From: Heterobasidion occidentale | Taxonomy: Eukaryota > Basidiomycota > Agaricomycetes > Russulales > Bondarzewiaceae | Direction: 5' to 3' | DNA length: 64,000 nt | Assembly (NCBI GenBank): GCA_039111635.1 | Contig: JBCAQO010000001.1 | Location: forward strand, 1,116,001-1,180,000 | Shown here: positions 24,301 to 35,498 of the stretch, in pieces | How positions within the stretch are numbered: the stretch's first letter is position 1 | How the letters are laid out: every line of letters begins with the position of its first letter | The notes under the pieces: generated by a model | The model's input: only the letters and a program-made list of their open reading frames with translations | Told to the model about the DNA's origin: nothing | The model's database searches: none | Made by a program: the position numbers and the translations under genes

Positions 24301-25330
24301 CTGTGAAGAGCATCAGGAAGTTGTGGCGAAAAAGCAACAATCGATCGGTGTCAGGCTCACCTCCAGCCCCAGCTGTCACCGCGGCCTCGAATGGTCAACC
24401 AGCCCTTGCATCTCCACCGCCTCTTCCGAATGGACAGACGCTGCTAGCCCCACAACTTCACAACAGGAGCTTGTGACGAATGCTATGATACCCCCTAGAC
24501 GACAGATGGAGCCACCTTTGATGACCACGACGCAAGCCATGCAACGTGCACAAGCTGAGGCTTCCATCAGTACTATACATTTTGACCAGGAGTCGCCATA
24601 CCCCATTCGTCGATCACCTCAACCTCCACAGAGCTATCAAAACTATGCGACTTCAATGAACCGGCCGGGCCACCAGCAACAGGCATCAACCTCGTCGCGG
24701 ATATCGACGGTCTCGCCTCCCAATCAATCTGTGCCCCTTGAGAAGGAGCGCAGCGGCATACGCAAGTCGATCCTTAAGTCCTGGAGGTCGCCGCCTAACA
24801 GTCTTTCGCAGGCGTCCGGCAACCCAACCATGTCCTCTGATGGCTCGCGCTCGAGCACACCGGAGGGTCCGCCTGCGGCTCGGAAGCGGCGACCGAGTGT
24901 GATCGAGATGGCGGGACACTTGGTGCGTGGATCTGTTGCGAGCGTTACGCTTTCAGAGATCCCGCCCAGCCCGATTTTGCCAGAGCAATATGCTTCAGCG
25001 AACGCGACACTGGGGAGTAGACAGTCGCGCGCTCAGTCGATTGGGGACAATGGCAAGCGGTTTTCGGTACGTACAGGCGGCACTGGTGGCACTGGTGGAC
25101 GCATGACGCCGTCGTCGTCGACGGAGTCTTCGCGCCTCTCGTCACATTCCTCACCACCGCCGGTGCGCACGCCTTTGGGGGGCTCGCCACCGCGGCCGGG
25201 ACGCGGTCCGGGTATCTCACGCCCATCAGAGGAATTGGATGAGTTCGAAATTATCAGCCCACCGAGAGCAGGGCACGCGAAGACGCCATCATTGTCATAT
25301 CCCTACAATGAGCTGGATCACCAGGAGTGA
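21379..25330 (+). CDS. Large disordered fungal protein of unknown function
   Basis: The first exon alone codes about 640 residues from MSNGDPESALSPPAAVTPSW, and three or more downstream exons bring the total to about 1250. Most of it is Ser/Pro/Thr-rich and disordered. An ordered block near residues 165-245 has RRGTLVPLFPTLQLQLWAIA, KEYALPSTNGMILYLIS and LSEEIWKHLWTRVVKVEQD, and a second near residues 330-365 reads ILAKVEFDIDRRKAGWYEPW. Later conserved-looking bits are SIRKLWRKSNN and STIHFDQESPYPI. I recall this layout from uncharacterised agaricomycete and ascomycete proteins but know no function. Introns after ESGE and DEIER and a third near 23660-23715 are clear. At 24393-24480 the frame changes. 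A 44-base GTCAAC...ACAG intron can explain it, but so can a one-base indel. Confidence 0.7.
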
Positions 25331-25816
25331 TCTTGCGCATACGAGCTGTGCTTGAGGTCGTGTGCAGGGGAAGCGCACGCTGTATCTGATCGACCTCCTT
25401 GACTTGTTTCGTTGCTTCCTTTTGCTCTGGGATGTAATTTAACCGTTAATGCTTCCTTCACCTCTGCGCCTCGTCTGAACCATTGCGTCACAAGACACTC
25501 TCCAAGTTCCATTGCATCGCAGCTCGTTTTGGGACAGTGTGTTTGCAGCTTCATCTTCATCTATCTTATCGATTTTTTGCGCACGAAGTTTTCGCTCTTT
25601 TGATCATACCCATAGTTTTGTCAGTGTTTTGAAGGTATTGGAACAATTGTATCTCACCGTATAAGGATTGTTGAATCCGATGTCTTCAAATAGTTATAGC
25701 AATTTCGCGCATGTCCAATGTTTAGCAATAAAAAATATATTTCAATCTCTGGCTCTAGACTAGGGTATATTCTAAGGAGGGGTATAAGGGGGGAGGGGAG
25801 TCCAGCTTCCCGCCTA
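25331..25816. other. Convergent 3' intergenic region
   Basis: The stop codons of the large disordered protein and the cerato-platanin gene face each other across 486 bases. The stretch is AT-richer than the coding DNA on either side and contains AATAAAAAATATAT at about 25726-25739, a plausible polyadenylation context. No gene. Confidence 0.4.
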
Positions 25817-28127
25817 TCACAACTTGCAAGCCGAAACAGGAACTTGTTCCACGTTGACTTCGACCTTTCCGAGCTCAGTCGCCTTGCCGTTCGTCAGCTT
25901 GTCCATGGCCGCCTGGGCGACATTGAAACCGGGGCTGGCCACATCGATCGCGAGGACATTGATCGTGACACCAGTCTCGGGATATGTGACGGCCCAGCAA
26001 GTTCCGCAGTTGGCAGAGTTCCAGGATGAGACAGCGAAGACACCGCCGACATAGGGGTAGTCAGGGAGGTCACCGAATGTGGGGAATTTCGAGGCGAGAC
26101 CGTGAGGGCCATTCGAGCAGGCGGCGGTGTTCATGGAACCCGCCTTGTTGTCGAAGACAGTGTCGTAAGTAAGGGGGAGTGTCAGAACTGGTTTGTCGTA
26201 AGAGGGGCAGTTGCTTGAGGGAGAGGGGTATGGCGCTTCGCTCGAGTACGAGGTGCCGCTAGGATAAGGAGTCTCACTGTGGTATGTGGCGGCGGAAGTC
26301 GAGTAAGCACTCGGTGTAGTGCTGCTGGCGTATGAGCTAGTCGAGTGTGAGTACTGAGTGGTGCTGTACGTCGCAGACGATTGTGTGTAAGAAGATGAAC
26401 TGGAGTGATACGACTCAGGAGCGCCATAAGTGGACGACGTGGTGTAGGGAGTAGTCGAGGTGATATAAGAACTGGAAGTTGTGTAAGGAGTCGTTGACGT
26501 GGTATAGGGGGTCGTCGACGTGGTGTAAGGAGTGCTCGACGTGGTGTAGGGAGTGCTCGACGTGGTGTAAGGAGTTCTCGACGTGGTGTAAGGAGTGCTC
26601 GACGTGGTGTAAGGAGTGCTTGACGTGGTGTAGGGCGTGTTCGAGGTAGTGTAGGGAGTCGAGGTGGTGTAAGGTGTGCTCGATGTCGTGTACGGAGTGC
26701 TCGACGTGGTGTAAGGAGTGCTCGACGTGGTGTAGGGCGTGTTCGAGGTAGTGTAGGGAGTCGAGGTGGTGTAAGGTGTGCTCGATGTCGTGTACGGAGT
26801 GCTTGAAGTCGTGTACGGAGTGCTCGACGTGGTGTAAGGAGTGTTTGAGGTGGTGTAGGAGGACGACGTGGTGTAGGGAGTGTTCGACGTGGTGTAGGGA
26901 GTGTTCGACGTGGTGTAGGGAGTGTTCGACGTGGTGTAGGGAGTGTTCGAAGTCGTGTAAGGAGTGCTCGAGGTGGTGTAGGAAGACGAGGTGGTGTAAG
27001 AGGTCGTCGAAGTGGTGTATGGAGTCGAGGTGGTGTAGGAGTCGTCGAGGTGGTGTAAGGTTTTGTCGAGGTGGTGTAAGGAGTCGTCGAGGTGGTGTAA
27101 GGAGTCGTCGAGGTGGTGTAAGGAGTGTCGAGGTGGTGTAAGGAGTCGTCGAGGTGGTGTATGGAGTTGTCGAGGTGGTGTATGGAGTTGTCGAGGTGGT
27201 GTAAGGAGTGCTCGAGGTAGTGTAAGGAGTACTCGACGTGTAGGGGGTACTCGAGGTTGTGTAAGTGCTCAAGGTAATGTAGGTGCTCGAGGTTGTGTAG
27301 GGAGTTTTCGAGGTTGTGTAAGGAGTGCTCGAGGTAGTGTAGGGAGTACTTGACGTGTAGGGGGTACTCGAGGTGGTGTAAGTGCTCAAGGTAATGTAGG
27401 TGCTCGAGGTGGTGTAGGGAGTTTTCGAGGTTGTGTAAGGAGTGCTCGACGTGTAGGGAGTATTCGAGGTGGTATAGGTGCTCGAGGTGGTGTAAGGAGT
27501 CGTCGAGGTGGTGTAAGGAGTCGTCGGGGTAGTGTAAGGGGTAGAAGTCGAGACGTAGGCAGAAGACGACGTGTAGGGAATCGTAGAGGTGGTGTAAGGG
27601 GTCGACGAGGTGGTGTAGATAGAAGACGACGTGTAGGGAGTCGTAGAGCTGGTATAAGGAGTGGACGTCGTGACATAGGAAGACGACGTGGTGTAAGGGG
27701 AGGACGACGTGGTGTATGGGGTCGTCGACGTCATGTACGGAGTCGTCGATGCGGTGTATGAGGAGGACATCGTGGTGTATGTAGAGGATGCTGATGAATA
27801 TGTCATACTCGGAGACGAATACGAGCTATAGTGGGTAGGTGTAGAGCTCGTATACGTCTCAGTTGTCTGAGAAGAAGGAGGTCGGCTGCTGTAAGGCTGA
27901 GTTGTGTATGGCATCGAGGGCATGCTCATATACGAAGAACTCGGAGTCGCCGTACCAGACGGCGACTCAGCGCGACTACTCCACGTCGCCGGCGTCGAAG
28001 CCGGAGGCGGGGAGGCGGACGTGAACGTCTCCAGAGACGTAGGGCGAACAGGACCAGCCTGAGGGGCAGCGCCAGCGCTGCGAGCGATGATGAGAGCGAT
28101 GATGGTGACAGCACTGCTGTAAGTCAT
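25817..28127 (-). CDS. Cerato-platanin domain on a long Thr/Ser/Tyr/Pro repeat
   Basis: The start MTYSSAVTIIALIIARSAGA is a signal peptide (start codon 28125-28127, with a CATAAAA TATA-like word about 85 bases upstream). About 100 Ser/Pro/Tyr-rich residues follow, then roughly 450 residues of TPYTTS-type repeats (about 26430-27780). A Ser-rich linker and a C-terminal cerato-platanin domain of about 120 residues come next, with LTYDTVFDNKAGSMNTAACS, GLASKFPTFGDLP, WNSANCGTCWAVTY, VLAIDVASPGFN and the final SACKL. The four cysteines of the family are present. Cerato-platanins are small secreted expansin-like proteins that bind chitin fragments and can elicit plant defence; the usual form has no such arm. 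The repeat should be heavily O-mannosylated and act as a cell-wall stalk. Two single-base losses (27121-27130 and 27031-27041) put the two ends of the arm in different frames. Confidence 0.75.
26430..27780 (-). repeat. Coding minisatellite, 18-30 bp units
   Basis: On the minus strand the unit is ACNCCNTACACCACNTCGNC, mostly 21 bases (seven residues, TPYTTSx) with 18- and 30-base variants. Longer higher-order blocks occur: the stretch at about 26640-26800 contains two near-identical copies of a roughly 120-base segment, and another pair lies at about 27230-27450. Unit lengths are multiples of three except at the two spots noted in the findings. Confidence 0.85.
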
Positions 28128-29045
28128 AATGAGTGATTTAGAGTGGTTGGTTATTGCTTTGGATAAGTGGGTGAATGATTGGGGAGGAAGGACTTGAGCG
28201 ATTTCAGGCCGCCTTTTATGCAAAAAACGAGGAGGGTCTGGAGCCTTCCTTGGACCAAGGAAGGCGGTGTTCAGAGGTCAGAATGATGAGTTCCCGAGAC
28301 ACTTACCAGCGACCCGCAGGTAAGAAATTGTCGGATTGAATAGGTTGCACGGCCTCGATGATTGGTAACATGAGGCGAGGCATACGTGCCGACGGTAATG
28401 TATTGAATCGGTGTCTTAGAAGTGAATAGGTTCAGAGACAGAAGATGTCGGATGATGTACGAGCACTCACAATGTATACCTCGCATGAGAGCCTGGACGC
28501 TCGCACACAGCATATTTGCCGAGACTGTCTCGGATGTAGAGAAAGGCGATACATGGGCAGTAAGTCTGGGCTTCGAGCAATAGAAACTGAAGGGCTGGAA
28601 TGTTTGTCGAGGGAGGCAGTTCAGTCTCTTCCGAGACACTCCATTTTTCCCGTTTCACGTCATGTGACCTCACGAGCACATCACGTGAGACGTACACTTC
28701 TCTCCCACAAACTGCCGAATTAACGAAGGAGCCTGTGGTGTCTGTCCAAACGTCAATAAGATAGCCACCAAAAAGGTTAAGATCGGAGTAGTATAGCGTC
28801 TTAACCAGAGTCCAAGTCGATACACATGATGAGTTGTTGCGCGTACCATCCGTCATACAATGAATAGTGGAGTGTCCTAGGGCACAATGCAAGGGAAAGA
28901 TGCCTGAAATGAGTCTGAGCAGCAGTAAGTGGTAAAATACATATGGGCAAAGAGCGATGAAGAATACAGGCCCCCAACCGACGAGGTCCAGCCCGCAAGT
29001 CATGTGTGGCCGCCGTCCGAACCAACCAGATGACCGGCCGAAGCC
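28128..29045. other. Intergenic; one unsupported open frame
   Basis: The promoter of the cerato-platanin gene occupies the left end (TATA-like CATAAAA on the minus strand at about 28212-28219). A 178-codon minus-strand frame at 28467-29003 has hydrophobic stretches but no recognisable domain or neighbouring exon. I do not count it as a gene. Confidence 0.35.
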
Positions 29046-31195
29046 CTAAATACTGTCTCGTTTGTCGTTGCGAATGTCCAAGACAACGCTGCTTTCTCTG
29101 CGATTATCCGCCTTTGGCAGGCTCACAAGGTGCTGCACCGTTGCCCCTGTCCCGATAGGGGTCACAGTGTACCCTTCGCCTGTCATTACAGAGAAGCGCG
29201 GGATGTCCGTGAATTTTACCGGCCATTCAACCTTCTCAGGGTCATTGGCGAATGATGCGGGGGTGAAGTCGTCGTTGGCAAGCGATTTCAAAACCATGAC
29301 TGCGTTACAGGGTGAGGAAGTTCGTTGAAGTGAACAGAAGCTCAAGAGACGTACGATAGTGTGCCAAGCCTTGACCGAAGTTAAAGCGGCAGGCGATTCC
29401 GAGAACAGAGGTAGCCACAAGGAACACATACGAAACGATGGTCATGTTCGCGAAGAAGGGCCACGTGAGGAAGACAAATCGGTAGAGAGGGCTGAAGAAC
29501 ATGATAGTCCATATGGTGATCACGACGAGTCCGGCTAGGAGGAAAGGCCAGAACAGAGCACGGATTTCCCTCCGAATGCAAAACCATCCCTGTAAACGCA
29601 TCATGTTTTGAACCACTAGCTGGAATACAATACGCAGATAGACTTACGGATGTGACCCAGACTATGTTAAGCTACCGGAGAAAACATGTAAGGACAGGGG
29701 GAAGTTGGTATCTGGAGACGAAACGACCTCACCAAGACAATGACGATAAAGCCCGCGAGATAAAGTGAGTAATTCTCGGCGGCCCTGCGAACCGCGTCTT
29801 CAGTGAGCTTGGAAATCCACAATGCCGTGGCTGCAATCGTGAAGAATGACGCCAGTTGCAGCGTCATGACAAATCCAAGATACACCTGCTCAAGTATCTA
29901 TCATAAATAATTGTTGCTTGCGTCAATTAGCAATGCAAGGCGCACCCGGTGAACGCGAATGATATTGGATGGTGCTCCGACGCTGCTGAAAGATTGTCGA
30001 TGGTAGATCTGATCCCTCGCGGTCAGCCACAGATGGCACGCAACAAGATGGTAATGTGCGTACTGTTGACAGTTTCCACGTGAGATATACCATTGCGAGG
30101 GTGGCGATCGTGTTCAACACGAAAATCGGCGCCTGAGATGAACATCAGGATAGAATCTTGATGTCGAAGATGACTAGAGCATACGGAGTGTCTCAAACGT
30201 TCGTCCCACCAACCTCCAAGCACATCGACTCCGTTACAAGCACCTGCGACGATGAACCGTTGATATTCGTATTTCATTTTCACGCCAGTGTAGATGTTGA
30301 AAGAAGCCCAGGCCGTGTTCATAAAGTGGCCTGACAATGCAGCGATCCTAATTTTACCAGTCAGACTAGAGAGTTTACGCTCGCTCGATGATAAACACTG
30401 ACAGATGCGGGGTTGAGTCGGCCAAGACCTACGGATGGAACATATCAGTGACTAAGGGAGAGTCTGGGGTCAATACCGCACTTACAGCCATCATAGACAT
30501 TACAAGGAGCCACAATTGGAAGAACAGTGTGGCCAGCTCCTCGCGTTTTGCGTCGTGGAAGCTACATAATTCTCAGTATAGTTGGGCAGAATGCAGAAAT
30601 TGCTCGACGCACACATCCAGAATCCATCCCATCGACATAGCACACTGGTCTGTCACTTGCGGCGAGGCATTAGAAGTCACATTTGTAGCGGCATCTGTCT
30701 GGTTGTACAGAATGAGAACCTGTTCCGTATATCAGGACACGTTGAGTTTTCGATCCAGTGGCGATGTCAAGCTTACCGAGTTCCAATAGCCTGCGACAAA
30801 CAAGGCATCGGGGTTATTGCCACCATCTGGTGGCTGAGCCAGCACTGTACAGGATGTGCCATCGAGGTGTATGGCACCATCACAATCCCTCAACGTGCCA
30901 CCCTCGATCATTGGCAGACCAGGCCTAAGGCCATGATCGTCGAGTATCCCCGAGACCGTGTTGACGACGACGGTATCATCGGCCAGTGTGATCGACACAA
31001 GGATGAGCTGGCCCACGAAATGTGCGAGTGCGAGGAAGAAGTAGCACGCGATGAAGCGACTGAGGAAAATGCGTAGGCGCTACGAAAAAAACGACAACAT
31101 GCGGCAGGACCTCGTCAACTTCCCTTCCTGCACAATGTAGACGGACCACTCACCAGGTGTTTCATTTCAGACTTAGCCCATGACCATGCTCCCAT
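29046..31195 (-). CDS. Polytopic membrane protein with a cysteine-bearing outer loop
   Basis: About eleven exons. The start MGAWSWAKSEMKHL leads into a first helix RFIACYFFLALAHFVGQLIL. A large loop with RDCDGAIHLDGTSC, several N-glycosylation sequons (NQTDAATNVTSNAS) and a further cysteine (VTDQCAMSM) follows. Then come helices TLFFQLWLLVMSMMAVL, APIFVLNTIATLAMVYLTW, FVMTLQLASFFTIAATALWI, YLAGFIVIVL joined to LNIVWVTS, WPFLLAGLVVITIWTIMFF, and NMTIVSYVFLVATSVLGIAC. The C-terminal tail of about 80 residues is polar and cytosolic-like. With the less clear helix in RIAALSGHFMNTAWASF this gives seven or eight passes. The layout matches uncharacterised agaricomycete membrane families; no transporter or receptor motif is visible. 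Exon joins at QCAMSMGWILDV and before SVGAPSNII rely on weaker donor sites. Confidence 0.6.
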
Positions 31196-32079
31196 TTCTG
31201 TGAAATACGAACAATGACCGCCTCGAATCGAAGGGAAGAGCGGCCGGAAGACGGAAAGAACGTGGGACTATATCTGTCGGCGCCGCCGACGAGCCAGACC
31301 AGCTAGCCTGCGCTGTACAAGCAGTTAGGAGCAAGCCTGCGAAGAGACTTGTCGTGGCAAGCTGCTGAGGAGCGGGCAGGGTTCGGACTGGCCACGCAGT
31401 ATCTGCTGGCCGATAGATATACGCGAGGCGGCCGGTCCATCTACGGCAACGGCTCAGGATGATTTTGCATTGGAGTATCTGAACGGTTAGATTCCATCAC
31501 AAGTCTCCGATTGCCGCAGCTACGGACCAGACCTTTCACTGAAGGACCAATTACGAAATCAAGTTTGCGACATGGCTTGAACCTTTGTCTTCCGTGTTCT
31601 GTCCATCCTGCGGAGCAGTGAACAGAGTTTGAACGAGATGCTACGGAAAAGAAGACCGGAGGACGAGAAGTGTCTTGAGTGTGTCTTGGCTTTGGGGAGT
31701 TGCATATTGCAGGTTATTGCGCAGTACCGTTGCAACGGTATCATGTAAGTTACGATGGTCGGGCCAGCATCGCGGGGCCTGGCTCTTTCCGAAAATTTTG
31801 ACCATTTTAGCCAGTTTTAGCGACGAACGAGGACAACCTGGACACTCCTGGACAACGAGTAAATCGCTAAATCGTGGATTAAAATAAAGACAGTGCGTTC
31901 CGCTTCGGGGATAAGGTCATTTTAATGGCTTTGTCCGTTGCACATTCCGTTCCGGAGGAGATTCAATATACAATCATCCCGTGCACTCGGTATCTACTAG
32001 TACAGCATGCATTGACCTGAAGTATCTATGCACCCCAAGCGTTAGGGTCTTTCGACATCAAAAGAAGGGCCGCTGGAGT
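31196..32079. other. Intergenic, no gene recognised
   Basis: About 0.9 kb between the membrane-protein start and the lyase stop. It includes the palindrome ACCGTTGCAACGGT at about 31728-31741. No coding pattern found. Confidence 0.35.
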
Positions 32080-34583
32080 TCAGAACGAATGCTCAGTGTT
32101 GTCCTTCCCACTCGATGACGTGCTCGAAGACCCCGAGGCCAGTGTCGTGAGGATTCGATCGATGTAGTCTGCCCCACTCCTGTGACGTAGGCCCAAGTAA
32201 GTCGAGCAGTGAAGTCCATTCATCAGCAACGACTCTTTGATGAAGGAAGGACCGATCAACGCGAAAATACGCACCACTTCTGGTGCGTCAAGACATCGCA
32301 GCCAATTTCCTTCTCCTTTCGTTGCACAGTCTCGACATACGCAAGCATCCCGTCCGTCTTGAAACGCTGGGCGAGTTCCGCTGTGTACCAGGCGGATGAT
32401 GGTCAGCAGGTGACTTTCCTGTAAACGACAAGATCCCTTTTATACGTACCAAACCCAACAGCGTTGCTGTGCAGTCCTGCAAGTGAGATAAGCTGGAGGA
32501 CAAAACCCTCCTTCCCCAGCTCCCATATGAACTTCTTCAGGTCATCATCTAGATATGTCAGGGACAGACATCAGCAGTGAATAAACAGGTGTACGACGGT
32601 ATGTGACGGCATTCAATGCGCACCTGAGTACCCATGTGCGCTCCAGTTGAAAGAAGGACTCAGATTGTATACGAGCCACCTACACCACCAGGGCACCCGC
32701 GCAAAGTCCAGATGAGTAAACTGCCGGAGGATCAATCAAAAGAGTGTGCGGAAAAAACACGCACTTTCCGGGGTGCTTCTCACGAATCCTTCTCGCAAAG
32801 CTGCGCGCCTGCTCCAAGTCCGGCATCTTTGTCTCCAGCCATATTAGATCCGCGTAGGGCGCAAACGCGAGCGCTCGAGAGACCGCCGATTCGATCCCAC
32901 CCGTGACGTGATAGTAGCCCTCGCGGGTGCGGGGTACTTGATCGGGACGCGACGCTGAGAATCAGGGAGAGCGACAAGTGACAAACAGGGGTGCTTACGG
33001 TCCCAATCCCAATCGACTTGTTCGCCGAGAATGCCAGCTGCTATTTCTCGGGCGTCCTGGTTTGATTTGCCCCTGACTGCTGTGCGGTACTGCTGAATTT
33101 CGGAATCTTTCCGGCTTGGAGCGACAGCTTTCGACGTCTTGATGGCGCGCTCGACGGCTGTAACGGACGAATATGGGCAAGGAGATCCCGATCAGCGTTC
33201 TGTTTGTCGAAACGCGCTGGGAGGTGCGGTCCGCAACTCACCCTCGTCGAAAGTAGACAACTCCACGCTGTCGAACCACTCCTTTTCAAGACGATCAATT
33301 TCCCCTCCGCTCAAGCCCCGCGCTTCGGCTTGGTCCAATGTCTCTGCCAGCCCGTGCCGGCGCGTCCCGTCCAGCGCCTTTGATGCGACGCCCCTGATGA
33401 ACGGGTGATCACGCGCGTCAACTGTCGAAGAGAGCAGACGTGCAGACTCGGCATCAGTGCGCGCGATGAGAGCATCGTGTTTTGCATCAGGTCGAGTTGG
33501 AAGCGCGAGGCAGTGAGGCGTGAGATGTGCGTGCTAGTGGGACTATAACTTTGCCGGAGAGGTGACCACACTTCGACGGGTTGAAATGAACAAAAGAGGC
33601 GAGCAATGCTTGTGCTATGCGCACCTTTTTGCCGCCGTGAAGTTGGTCTTCGAGATGAACGGCAGACGCGCCCTGCGTGGAAGTATCGACAGGGGTGCAT
33701 TTGGGTATGATTATGAACACTTACCGACTCGGCAAAGAGTTTGACGAGTTTCATCACAGCAGAAGTTCCGCCATGTCTGATGGGGTTTTCGTACTTTTTC
33801 TGCGGCAAAGAGTATACATGACACTTACCCCGTATCCGCATCCGCGATGATAGGTCGAAGATAATCAATATATGGCATGTCAGCCCGCTGTTCAGGTGTC
33901 GCCTCGTTTCGTGCATCGTAGTGTTTCTTGTCGTGCAATTGTTGAGCACGGAAGATGCGGTGAACCTGATTGGGGACAGTCGTATAAGGATAGTCACTTG
34001 AATCCGTACGCCAGCACCGCACATAACCGCGAAATCACATACAGCAATGCATCATTGAGACACATAGATTTGATGATTGGACAAAGCGCGTGCTCACCCC
34101 AAATCAGGGCCAACCTCATTGTTTGCCGTGGTGAGCAGGACTGCTCGCGGCCCACCCAGAGATGTAGACGACTTCTAACCAACGCGCCATTTGCGTCATC
34201 TGTACCGGATCCACCGCGCCCATGGTATGCACTGGACGTCCTTCGGCTGCAGCCCTCTCAAATAGCGCATATAGCTTGTCGGCGAGGAGGGTGGACGGAA
34301 GGGGAAGTGCGGGCAGAGAACCCTGCTTGGATGCAACAGCTGCAGCCGAGTATGGACGTTTCAATGATGCAAAGCGTGGTTGAGAAAAGAAAGCTTCGAG
34401 CGCTGCGACACGAGCCGCGAAAGCAGAAGATTCAGCTGATGTTGACGGTGGGTCAAGAGGTAGCGAAGCTGGAGGAGCATAGGTAGTCTGTGTGCAAGAG
34501 GTGGACATGGCGCGCGCTACTCGCAGGGAATATGCTCGAGGCAAAGCAGCGCGATATTTCGTCAACAGTCGAACGCGATGCAT
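32080..34583 (-). CDS. Isocitrate lyase family, probably mitochondrial methylisocitrate lyase; frameshifted
   Basis: The N-terminus [20 protein letters not shown] is basic with no acidic residues, a good mitochondrial presequence. The enzyme follows: [74 protein letters not shown] (metal site), [20 protein letters not shown] (catalytic Cys loop), [86 protein letters not shown] and the tail GKDNTEHSF. The length of about 590 fits. The presequence favours 2-methylisocitrate cleavage in the propionate pathway over the glyoxylate-cycle enzyme, but sequence alone cannot settle it. About ten introns keep frame, yet three one-base faults are needed for a continuous protein: 34131-34150, 33537-33543 and 33466-33475. 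Confidence 0.82.
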
Positions 34584-35236
34584 GGTAAGACGGAAGACGC
34601 GAGACGTGACGACGAAGGCGGCGACGGCGTGGAGGCGTTTTGTGGGGTGAGGGGGTCAAGTCCGGGGAGCTGTTGACGCGACTGCCGGCGTCGGCGCGTC
34701 GGGCGAAGAGAGGCGAAGAGGAGGTTCGGGCACGTGGCCAAAACATATGATTCCGTCTCCCCGCTGTCTCCCGTCCCGGCGGCAACGTCGTTGCCAGTCC
34801 ACGGCCCACACCGACTCGCTCAGCGCTTCAAAGTTCCACGGCATTCCCGAACCTTCAGCTACCTTCAGGCCTTCAGGGCGAAATTCTGCGCTCCAAAAGA
34901 TGAGCAAGACGCCTGCAACAATGATGTTGGGCTTTGTGGTCTTCATCTGGACCTCCGATGTCTTACCTGATTCAAAAATGCACAAAGCGTCTGCTCGAGT
35001 CTTCCTGTCGCGCCAGCACGCGAACTAGAAGGCATTTTCGGCATACGCCAGCACTAAAAAGTAAGGCTAGGAGAGCGCAAGGACAGATTTTGGTGAGCGA
35101 CCGGTCAATTCTTCGATCAAGTTTACCGAGATTTACCGTGGTAAGTATATCTTTGTCATACATCGGAAGATCAAAGCTCAGCGAGTCGCGAGACAGGACC
35201 CCTGACAACCACCTGAGATGTTCGTGTCCGGAGGCG

Positions 35237-35345
35237 GTCGTCGACGCCGGGACAGCAGGTCCTCTACTGGTCCGGTTCACGCCGGAAATGGGATCGGACC
35301 TCAGTCAGCAGGTCGTTTCACGCCGGAATCGGGCCTCGAACCTCT
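35237..35345. repeat. Cluster of spaced ACGCCGG direct motifs (left)
   Basis: CGCCGG occurs in direct orientation at 35245, 35280 and 35321, each preceded by TTCA or TCGA and often followed after about 12 bases by TCGGACCTC or TCGAACCTC. The spacing is 35-41 bases. This looks like degenerate repeats of one unit. Confidence 0.55.
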
Positions 35346-35498
35346 AAAAATCGCAAAAAATTCCGGAAAAATAGAAATACGTTCTATGGCATGTCTTTGA
35401 GCACAATGAAAGCTTGAGCATTGTAATAAAAGTAAGAAACTCGTAAGGAGAGTCAACAGCATTCGAAAAAGCATGATAATGTGAATTACAAGGCCATG

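Noticed and set aside
26776..27353. Cys/Arg/Trp-rich plus-strand frames (CSTWCRECSTWCRE type)
   Set aside because: They are antisense readings of the cerato-platanin repeat and exist only because the repeat lacks stops.
28467..29003. 178-codon minus-strand frame with hydrophobic stretches
   Set aside because: No recognisable domain, no neighbouring exons, and codon use unlike nearby genes. Kept only as a note.
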